A stretch of DNA of 5,822 nucleotides, from positions 1 through 5,822 of the forward strand of contig JAUPWK010000081.1 of assembly GCA_030916555.1 (NCBI GenBank). Direction: 5' to 3'. The translations under genes were made by a program, and so were the position numbers. The stretch is from Patescibacteria group bacterium. Lineage in GTDB: Bacteria > Patescibacteriota > Patescibacteriia > UBA9934. Below, piece by piece: positions 1-5,478 of the stretch; position 1 is the first letter of the stretch, and each line of letters begins with the position of its first letter. A model generated the notes under the pieces. It saw only the letters and a program-made list of their open reading frames with translations. It did not search any database and had not been told where the DNA came from.

Positions 1-418
1 CCGATCTGTATAACGCCTCAACAGTGATTCTCCCATTTGCTGACTGATGAACACCGTAACAAACACTATTCGTAGTGCATGCGCCATTTGGATCTTGCGG
101 GACAGCGGTTAAGTACTCCTCATCAAGCGTCAAAGCGCCAAGATCAACAAGCCCCGTGCAACTACTAGCGTCTGTCTGACAAATTTCAAGGGAGGTGTCG
201 AGTGGAATATCTCCAGGTAGCTGCCCCTGGTTATCGAGTGAGTACTGGTAGATAGCGTTCAAAATTGTATTCACATCTGTCCTGCGTTGTGCATTTCGTG
301 CTTGCGCTAACTGTTTTGCGGGGTTAATAGCAAAAATGACAATACTTGCCAAAATTGCGATAAGAGCAACCACGAGCAGCATTTCAAGCAACGTAAAGCC
401 TTGAAATCCCTTTTCCAT
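1..418 (-). CDS. pilA: Probable major type IV pilin (PilA/GspG-like), 3' end cut by window
   Basis: This is a prepilin that would form the pilus shaft after cleavage and N-methylation by a prepilin peptidase, which is not in this window. I read 139 residues with no stop before base 1. The class III leader is MEKGFQG, with cleavage predicted before F8. The mature start FTLLE has Glu at +5, and a hydrophobic helix runs to about residue 31. An INPAKQ...ARNAQRR segment follows, then a small globular domain. Four cysteines (80, 87, 114, 120) could form two short-range disulfides. The last residues read RITVEALYRS, near where such pilins usually end, so only a few codons are probably missing. ATG at 418 is chosen because AAAGGAG lies 11 nt upstream; an in-frame ATG at 442 (leader MRKGVSRQ...) has no Shine-Dalgarno. 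It is the last pilus gene seen, 47 nt after the PilX-like gene. Class is secure; the major-subunit role is inferred from position, the strong Shine-Dalgarno and family resemblance. Confidence 0.88.
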   Translation of the reverse strand, partial: MEKGFQGFTLLEMLLVVALIAILASIVIFAINPAKQLAQARNAQRRTDVNTILNAIYQYSLDNQGQLPGDIPLDTSLEICQTDASSCTGLVDLGALTLDEEYLTAVPQDPNGACTTNSVCYGVHQSANGRITVEALYRS

Positions 419-429
419 TTGCCGCGATA

Positions 430-436
430 CTCCTTT
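430..436 (-). promoter_or_regulatory. Ribosome binding site of the terminal pilin gene
   Basis: The minus strand reads AAAGGAG, ending 11 nt before the ATG at 418. It is the best Shine-Dalgarno match in the pilus operon and lies in its longest internal gap (47 nt). It lies downstream of the alternative in-frame ATG at 442, so it favours the 418 start. It fits high translation of a major subunit. Confidence 0.65.
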
Positions 437-465
437 CCGCATAACCCGTAAAATAATACTGTCGA

Positions 466-882
466 TTAATTTAACGTTTCTTCCCAAGAAAGCAGCTCTA
501 ATCCCGTCTCGGATGATGTCACTGTAACGTGCGCAGAGCGTGAAATATCGCCCACGGTACTCGTAACCTGCACGTCACAGGTCGATCCTCCACTACCGCT
601 CGCTACATATGTACAAGTCGCGTCTCCAAGTGCCACTTCACCACCTGTATCGATACATGCCCCCGCATCTTTCACCACTTGGAGCGCCTCTTCAACGCAA
701 ACGTCAGTGACAACCTGGGTACGCATCGCTTCATCCACAAACTCAGAAAGTCGCGATTCGTTCGCACCAAGTACGAGTGCTGCGGACATAATTGCAACTC
801 CAATCACGGAAAGTACAAGCACGCTCATGAGTGCAATATAGCCTTCAGTGTTAGTATATATCTTTTTTTCAACAAGAGACAT
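466..882 (-). CDS. PilX-like minor pilin lacking Glu+5
   Basis: This 138-residue protein has a basic N-terminus, MSLVEKKIYTNTEG, a predicted cleavage after G14, and a mature start YIALMSVLVLSVIGVA that forms a hydrophobic helix to about residue 39. Position +5 is Met (M19), not Glu. Loss of Glu+5 is known for GspK and for many PilX_N-type proteins, which sit at the tip of the filament. The motif CVEEALQVVKDAGAC (62-76) followed by CTY (90-92) and C102 resembles the PilX-like proteins of CPR pilus operons; the four cysteines suggest two disulfides. The remainder is rich in Gly, Thr, Ser and Val and looks like a small beta domain. It follows the GspJ-like gene by 14 nt and has no clear Shine-Dalgarno. 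It is probably a tip or priming subunit. The family call rests on the N-terminus and position; the exact subfamily is uncertain. Confidence 0.75.
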   Translation of the reverse strand: MSLVEKKIYTNTEGYIALMSVLVLSVIGVAIMSAALVLGANESRLSEFVDEAMRTQVVTDVCVEEALQVVKDAGACIDTGGEVALGDATCTYVASGSGGSTCDVQVTSTVGDISRSAHVTVTSSETGLELLSWEETLN

Positions 883-896
883 AAATTATATACAGC

Positions 897-1397
897 TCAC
901 CGAATACTGACAGTAGTTATAAACTCACGCGAGTATACATATTCATTTCTTCCGCTCGTTGATACTCCCCGGATAACCAAAGCTATTTGAACCGCAGGAA
1001 TCGTGGCGCCACTCGAAACTTCTCGCACCGTAAACGAATCGATCTCAACTTGGGAGTTTGTTATCGGCGTCCAGTCACCCCCATTTGTAACAATTCCAAG
1101 CTGACCATTTACAACCGTAACGTTCCGAGCAGCGGATACAGGATATGTCTGAAGAATCTCAATTTCAGCGCCCTCTCCGCCGGTTCCCGGAGTCAAAATT
1201 CCATCTGCTGTGCGCATCCAGGCAGCTAGCTCTGACATGACAAGCTCACCCTGTTCGTCCACCTCACGCATCACTCGCATTTTCATCTTCGCACGTAATA
1301 AAGTGCTCAAGAGCACTGAAATCGTAAGCATAAGTACCGCAAGCACCGCCATGTACAACACGAGCTCAATCAAAGTAAATCCACGAATATTCTTCAT
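897..1397 (-). CDS. GspJ/PilW-like type IV pseudopilin
   Basis: This is a 166-residue prepilin with a short leader, MKNIRG, cleaved before F7. FTLIELVLYMAVLAVL carries Glu at +5 (E11), and the hydrophobic helix reaches about residue 34. An amphipathic stretch with KMKMRVMREVDEQGELVMSE (37-56) follows, then a C-terminal beta-rich domain ending in EFITTVSIR. Length, the helix followed by paired acidic and basic residues, and position third in an H-I-J series support a GspJ/PilW-type minor pilin, which would sit in the tip complex of the filament. There are no cysteines. The start ATG overlaps the stop of the upstream gene as ATGA, and the upstream bases are pyrimidine-rich with no Shine-Dalgarno, so translation is probably coupled. 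Prepilin status is very sure; the J/W subfamily is inferred partly from gene order. Confidence 0.82.
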   Translation of the reverse strand: MKNIRGFTLIELVLYMAVLAVLMLTISVLLSTLLRAKMKMRVMREVDEQGELVMSELAAWMRTADGILTPGTGGEGAEIEILQTYPVSAARNVTVVNGQLGIVTNGGDWTPITNSQVEIDSFTVREVSSGATIPAVQIALVIRGVSTSGRNEYVYSREFITTVSIR

Positions 1398-1873
1398 AGA
1401 GGCGGAGATTCTGGAGGTGGAACTTCAATTGGTACGTTCCAGCGAGTAAGCAAGCTCGTCAAAGCGTATGACTGCTCGCTCCTCCCATTCTGACTCCAAG
1501 TAATCGACGTAGTTACGGACTTCCGGTCAGAACCAGTAGTCGTAATGGTGACGGTACGAGTAAAGATTCCCTGCGTATCCGGAGCACCTGTCAATGTCCA
1601 GACGTTTCCGGAAAGCGCCAAACCATAAACACCGTCAGTCAGCGCATCCGCGTCCGCATTCCGGAGTATCCTCACCGCTTCAAGTCCCTCTTGAGCTAAA
1701 AATGCTGCGCGTACCCGCTCCCCCGAACGAACAAAAGACTGTTGTGCGTACACAAGCGCACCAAGCAACGCCATGCCAATAATCGCGAACGTAATCGTTG
1801 CAAGCATCGCCTCAAGTAACATAAACCCCTGAGGTTCAGATTGCCATAATTTTTGACTTGGTACTTTATGCAT
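1394..1873 (-). CDS. GspI/PilV-like type IV pseudopilin
   Basis: This is a 159-residue prepilin. Its leader is fairly long (MHKVPSQKLWQSEPQG, 16 residues); cleavage is predicted before F17, and FMLLEAML carries Glu at +5 (E21). The hydrophobic helix runs to about residue 43. The following AQQSFVRSGERVRAAFLAQEGLEAVRILRN region (43-72) is typical of PilV/GspI proteins, whose mature helix continues with a LAQEGLE-like motif. The C-terminal domain has GVYGLALSGNVW and IFTRTVTITTT strands. The last ten residues are proline-rich (EVPPPESPPL). There are no cysteines. The gene starts 2 nt after the upstream stop, and no other Met lies ahead of the cleavage site, so the start is fixed. Its role is probably in the minor-pilin tip complex that primes assembly. 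Homology class is sure; role is by family. Confidence 0.83.
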   Translation of the reverse strand: MHKVPSQKLWQSEPQGFMLLEAMLATITFAIIGMALLGALVYAQQSFVRSGERVRAAFLAQEGLEAVRILRNADADALTDGVYGLALSGNVWTLTGAPDTQGIFTRTVTITTTGSDRKSVTTSITWSQNGRSEQSYALTSLLTRWNVPIEVPPPESPPL

Positions 1874-1875
1874 AT

Positions 1876-2310
1876 CTAATACTCAACCATACCAAGTGCA
1901 TTCACAACCAAACTTCGTGTATGCTGGTCCATTGACGTAATCACAACCTCACCGACCGCCTCTGGCGCCACCTCACCTAATGGGAAAATAAATTCCTGAT
2001 CTCCAGAAATTTCAACTGAACCCGGAAGCACTTGCATGTTATCAAAATCCGTATCACGTTCTGTATATGATGCTCCCTTAAACACCGTAACCGCATCAGT
2101 TTCAATATATACTCCCCAACCAGATCCAGATCTTCCGAGCAAAGCCTGCATTTCAGCTATCCGCAAAGCCTGAGCGATCATTTGAGCGGCGATATCTGCC
2201 TCATTTCGCGTTTGAAAAGTACGATAAATTGGCATGGAAATTCCAGCCATGAGGGCAATAACCGCCACCGAAAGCATGAGCTCAACCACCGTGAAGCCAC
2301 GTGTATTCAT
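1876..2310 (-). CDS. GspH/FimT(FimU)-like type IV pseudopilin
   Basis: This is a 144-residue prepilin from the chosen start. Its leader is MNTRG, cleavage falls before F6, and FTVVELMLSVAVIALMAG has Glu at +5 (E10). A single N-terminal helix to about residue 30 is followed by AAQMIAQALRIAEMQALLGRSGSGWGVYIE (41-70), a GspH/FimT-like pattern with the typical WGVY strand. The beta domain then ends in VNALGMVEY. There are no cysteines. I chose ATG at 2310: it lies one base after the pilC stop, has GTGGGGG about 5 nt upstream, and gives a short basic leader. In-frame TTG at 2340 and ATG at 2328 would lengthen the leader by 10 or 6 residues and overlap pilC. It is the first of four minor pilins and probably forms the base of the tip complex. 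Family is well supported; the exact role is inferred. Confidence 0.82.
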   Translation of the reverse strand: MNTRGFTVVELMLSVAVIALMAGISMPIYRTFQTRNEADIAAQMIAQALRIAEMQALLGRSGSGWGVYIETDAVTVFKGASYTERDTDFDNMQVLPGSVEISGDQEFIFPLGEVAPEAVGEVVITSMDQHTRSLVVNALGMVEY

Positions 2311-2311
2311 A

Positions 2312-3394
2312 CTATCCCCCACTTGCATCGAACCCCCCAATCAATCCATAAATCGGCAAGATTACCGACAACGCCACTCCCAAAACCGCCAACCACACCA
2401 CGACCAACATGAGTGGCTCAAGAATAACCGTTAAGTTCTTCGTCGCCGCTTCTGTCTTTGCCTCATATGAGGCGCTAAGCTTAAGCAGTGACGTTGCGAG
2501 ATTCCCGGATTGTTCACCAGCAACAATCATACGCTGCACGGAACCCGGTAAGTAATGTGTTGATTTTGGATACAGCGAAAAAGCCTTTTGAAATGACAGA
2601 CCTTCATCAATTTGCGCTCCAAGGTGTCGATACAAACGCTTATAACTATACAATTCAGTCGACTGTTCCACGGAGATTAAGGCTTGATCGATATTGACCC
2701 CCGCATCAAGAAGTGTTCCGAGCAGATAACCAAAACGCGACAATTCAAGATCCCTGATAAGCCCCTTCACCCCAGGAATCACAAATAACAGCGCCTGTCC
2801 CGCAGCTTTCGTTTTTGGATGCTCGAATAAGAGAAAATATACAGTGATACAAAAAATGAATAACAGCGGCACGATAACAATCCCATGAGCAGCAAAAAAG
2901 GCCCCGAAACCCAAAGTGAATCGAGTAATGGCCGGCAGATCAATATTCAATTGATTAAATACCTTTGCAAGACGCGGCAGAACAAACCAAGAAATCCCAA
3001 TCCCAATCACAAGCGCCATCCCGAACACAATAACTGGATACAGCATGGCTGATCGTAATTGCGAACGAAAAACACGCTCCTTTTCCTGTTGAAGACTGAC
3101 CACCTTCAGATTATTCGCCAATCTTCCCGACTGCTCACCAATTCGAAGAAGCGAAATTGTGTGGTCCGGAAAAATCTCAAGTTTTTCAAGTGCACGCCAA
3201 AATGGCGAGCCTGCCTCAATTTCTTCAATCAAAAAATCAACCGCCTCCCGAGACCCCTTCGCCTTCGCCTCTCCCGCAATAGCATCTAATGCATGGCTGA
3301 TTCCCATGCCAGAAGCCATCAGTAAACTCAAATTTTCCATGAGAAAATCACGGCGGCGCAAGAATTTCCTCCCCGCTGCTTTGAGCGACCTCAT
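2312..3394 (-). CDS. pilC: Type IV pilus inner-membrane platform protein PilC/GspF
   Basis: This is the polytopic platform that PilB acts on to move pilin subunits between membrane and filament. The 360 residues hold two T2SSF-type cytoplasmic domains (about 15-118 and 218-320), each with the internal-duplication signature GEQSG (86-90 and 293-297). Membrane segments lie at about 119-140, 168-190 and 325-350. The canonical linker LPRLAKVFNQLNIDLPAITR (139-158) follows the first segment. The family is commonly near 400 residues; this one lacks most of the usual N-terminal extension, and the first domain begins almost at once (RRDFLMENLSLLMASG, 14-29). The ATG overlaps the pilB stop as ATGA, with no Shine-Dalgarno upstream, so translation is probably coupled to pilB. 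PilC and GspF cannot be told apart by sequence alone; the pilin-rich context favours T4P. Confidence 0.93.
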   Translation of the reverse strand: MRSLKAAGRKFLRRRDFLMENLSLLMASGMGISHALDAIAGEAKAKGSREAVDFLIEEIEAGSPFWRALEKLEIFPDHTISLLRIGEQSGRLANNLKVVSLQQEKERVFRSQLRSAMLYPVIVFGMALVIGIGISWFVLPRLAKVFNQLNIDLPAITRFTLGFGAFFAAHGIVIVPLLFIFCITVYFLLFEHPKTKAAGQALLFVIPGVKGLIRDLELSRFGYLLGTLLDAGVNIDQALISVEQSTELYSYKRLYRHLGAQIDEGLSFQKAFSLYPKSTHYLPGSVQRMIVAGEQSGNLATSLLKLSASYEAKTEAATKNLTVILEPLMLVVVWLAVLGVALSVILPIYGLIGGFDASGG

Positions 3395-5049
3395 ACTGAA
3401 TTTATTTCGTCAGGAGGTTCGGCGACACGCAATAACTCATCAAGCGTCGTGAGTCCGCTCTTCACCTTCTCAATCCCATCTTCGAACATGGATTGCATAC
3501 CCTGCTTTCGTGCTAACGACCAAACCTGCTGGGAAGACGGATTAGCTAAAATCAAAGCCTGCATTTCTGGAGTCACCTGAATAAGCTCAGTGATCGCGAT
3601 CCGGTCTCTGAAACCAGTGTTATTACAGGCTACGCACTTATTACCCTCATACAAGTTTACGTCCGTGGTTCCAAAATACTTCTCAGCTCCTCGCATATGC
3701 ATGTCCCGAGGTGAAATCACCACGCTGTGCTTGCAATTATCACAAATCTTGCGGACCAATCGCTGCGCCAAAATGAGATTCAATGTCGAAGCCAGCAAAA
3801 ATGGCTCAATACCCATATCGAGCAAACGTGGAATCACCGTAGCGGCATCATTCGCGTGAAATGTTGAAAGCAATAGATGGCCAGTAAGTGCGGCGTTTAC
3901 TGCAATTTCCGCGGTCTCATTATCCCGAATCTCACCCACCAAAATAATATCTGGGTCTTGGCGAACGATGGAACGTAGTCCCTTTGCAAAAGTGAGATCA
4001 GTCTGCGTATTCACTTGAATCTGGTTCACTCCAAGCAACTTATATTCAACCGGATCCTCGATGGTGGTGATATTCACATCCGTGCCATTCATGCTCTTTA
4101 ACAACGCATAAAGCGTGGTTGTCTTTCCGGATCCTGTTGGACCAGTTACAAGAATCATGCCAAATGGTCGATCAGCATTTTCTTCAAGCTTCTTCAAATT
4201 TTGATTCGACAGGCCCAATCCTGTTAATGCCAAACTCCTGACATATGATCCAAGTACACGCAAAACAATCTTCTCGCCTTCAATCGTAGGCACAATTGAA
4301 GTACGCAAATCAATCGTGTCATCACCCCTATCAAACCGCAAAGAACCGTCCTGAGCAGAAAAATGCTCGTCCATGCGCAAACGACTCTGGACCTTAATTC
4401 TATTTAAAACATTCTCGTAACGTTCTTTTGGAAGGCGACATACCTCCTGCAAAACACCATCAATTCGGAAACGAATCACCACGTCCGTGGGCTGTGGCTC
4501 AAAATGAATGTCTGTAACGTGAAACAGCATTGCGTCAGCGAACACCTGCTCTAAAACCAGGGGCGCCACTCGGACTTCAGCAGCAAAAATTTCATCTATA
4601 CGCTTCTGCAGCGTCTTCTGATAATGCAAAAAACACGCACTGATATCCTCTGAAGCGGCGTAGGCGATAACGATTGTCTTGCTTGGAAAAACACGTTTAA
4701 GTTCAGTTTTCAATCCTCGTATACTCGGGTCGTCCGTAGCTATGGTCAAAGATTTACCAGCGTCAAGAAATACAACAACGCGGAATTTCTTTGCCACGTC
4801 TTCTGGAATTTGCAAAACCTGATCTCGCGTTGGCTGATGAGCCCGAATATCGGCGTAAGGAATCTTGAAATACTCAGCAATAGCCTGACCTAATAAACTC
4901 TTGGTAATCCTTCCTTCCGCAAACAAACTTTCCGCTAAGGATACACGGTGAGCCTCAGAAAATGCCAAAGCCGCAGTCATGCCCTCCGGGGTCACATAAC
5001 TACCTTCAAGCAACAACGTTTTCAATGCTTCATCATTAAATGCAGGCAT
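3391..5049 (-). CDS. pilB: Type IV pilus assembly ATPase PilB/GspE
   Basis: This is the cytoplasmic hexameric ATPase that drives pilus extension. The 552 residues begin with an MshEN/T2SSE_N-like domain (about 8-140; AEYFKIPYADI at 58-68), then the N2 domain with TDIHFEP (179-185) and the arginine segment IRFRIDGVL (192-200). The core ATPase has Walker A GPTGSGKT (303-310), Asp box TTIEDPVEY (328-336), Walker B DPDIILVGEIRD (365-376) and His box TGHLLLSTFHAND (389-401). A zinc tetracysteine site is present: CDNC (436-439) and CVAC (472-475). All key catalytic residues are intact, so it should be active. Length matches PilB/GspE (about 550-570) and exceeds PilT (about 350), so it is not the retraction motor. 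The N-terminal tandem motif lacks the RLG residues of c-di-GMP-binding MshEN domains. It starts 5 nt after the receiver gene, with AGGAG overlapping that gene's stop, and its TGA overlaps pilC. Confidence 0.95.
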   Translation of the reverse strand: MPAFNDEALKTLLLEGSYVTPEGMTAALAFSEAHRVSLAESLFAEGRITKSLLGQAIAEYFKIPYADIRAHQPTRDQVLQIPEDVAKKFRVVVFLDAGKSLTIATDDPSIRGLKTELKRVFPSKTIVIAYAASEDISACFLHYQKTLQKRIDEIFAAEVRVAPLVLEQVFADAMLFHVTDIHFEPQPTDVVIRFRIDGVLQEVCRLPKERYENVLNRIKVQSRLRMDEHFSAQDGSLRFDRGDDTIDLRTSIVPTIEGEKIVLRVLGSYVRSLALTGLGLSNQNLKKLEENADRPFGMILVTGPTGSGKTTTLYALLKSMNGTDVNITTIEDPVEYKLLGVNQIQVNTQTDLTFAKGLRSIVRQDPDIILVGEIRDNETAEIAVNAALTGHLLLSTFHANDAATVIPRLLDMGIEPFLLASTLNLILAQRLVRKICDNCKHSVVISPRDMHMRGAEKYFGTTDVNLYEGNKCVACNNTGFRDRIAITELIQVTPEMQALILANPSSQQVWSLARKQGMQSMFEDGIEKVKSGLTTLDELLRVAEPPDEINSV

Positions 5050-5051
5050 AA

Positions 5052-5056
5052 CTCCT
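5052..5056 (-). promoter_or_regulatory. Ribosome binding site of pilB, overlapping the upstream stop
   Basis: The minus strand reads TAGGAGTTATG: the AGGAG motif shares bases with the TAG stop of the receiver gene and ends only 2 nt before the pilB ATG. The spacing is shorter than the usual 5-9 nt. Re-initiation by ribosomes finishing the receiver gene would fit this layout. Confidence 0.45.
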
Positions 5057-5435
5057 AATGCAGAAAATTCTGCACCGCCTCCACGATAGCCGCAATAGTT
5101 GTATTTGATTTAACAAAAAAATCTTTAGCCCCCAAATCTCGAGCGCGTCGCTCATCTTCAGCCTGACTCAAGTTCGACAGCACCAGCACGGGCACGGGAT
5201 TGCCCTGCTCTTTAAGAGCCTGAAGGACTGCGAATCCGTCCACTTTTGGCATCATGAGGTCAGTAAGTACAACGTCAAATTTTTGCGTCTTCAAAAGCGC
5301 TAAGGCCGCCTCTCCATCAAACGCAACTTCAGCCACATAACCAATCTTGCGGAATTTCAACTGCAAAGCCATTGCCATCGGCTTTTCATCTTCAATAATC
5401 AAAATATGCCGCTGCGTGGTAGGCGAAGCCTCCAT
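5055..5435 (-). CDS. Stand-alone CheY-like response regulator receiver protein
   Basis: This 126-residue protein is a single REC domain with no output domain. Its phosphorylation machinery is complete: acidic pocket E15-D16, phosphoacceptor D59 in LTDLMMP, switch Ser S87 (VLSNLS), and conserved K109 in FFVKS. Length is standard for a CheY-fold protein, with about eight extra residues (MEASPTTQR) ahead of the first strand. It lies 43 nt after the glutamate dehydrogenase gene and 5 nt before pilB, so it is most likely the first gene of the pilus operon. That placement suggests phosphorylation-dependent control of pilus assembly or motility by protein contact, comparable to PilG/PilH, but the partner kinase is not here. 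No Shine-Dalgarno precedes its ATG, and the predicted transcript leader is only about 15 nt. Domain call is certain; function is inferred from context. Confidence 0.92.
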   Translation of the reverse strand: MEASPTTQRHILIIEDEKPMAMALQLKFRKIGYVAEVAFDGEAALALLKTQKFDVVLTDLMMPKVDGFAVLQALKEQGNPVPVLVLSNLSQAEDERRARDLGAKDFFVKSNTTIAAIVEAVQNFLH

Positions 5436-5456
5436 AGTTGGTGGGATTACAAAAGA

Positions 5457-5465
5457 AGTATAGCA
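5457..5465 (-). promoter_or_regulatory. Candidate extended -10 promoter for the receiver-pilus operon
   Basis: In the gap between the glutamate dehydrogenase stop and the receiver ATG the minus strand reads TTTGCTATACTTC. This contains TGC followed by TATACT, an extended -10 element with five of six consensus bases. No convincing TTGACA-like -35 lies 16-18 nt upstream, which extended -10 promoters can do without. Initiation would fall near 5450, about 15 nt before the ATG at 5435. It would drive the receiver, pilB, pilC and the pilins. It is prediction only. Confidence 0.5.
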
Positions 5466-5478
5466 AAGTTTTACGTGC

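Noticed and set aside
446..465. TATTAT-like -10 in the gap before the terminal pilin, as an independent pilin promoter
   Set aside because: The spaced -35 position has no TTGACA resemblance and there is no TG extension. It was too weak to list, although a separate pilin promoter would be biologically reasonable.
885..890. Perfect TATAAT on the minus strand just before the PilX-like gene
   Set aside because: It lies 2 nt from the ATG, so initiation would fall inside the gene, and no -35 is visible. An AT-rich start region explains it.
1..5049. Reading the cluster as a type II secretion system
   Set aside because: GspE, F, G, H, I and J homologues cannot fully separate the two systems. The PilX-like gene, the pilin type and the receiver gene favour T4P, and no GspC, D, L or M gene is visible in the window.
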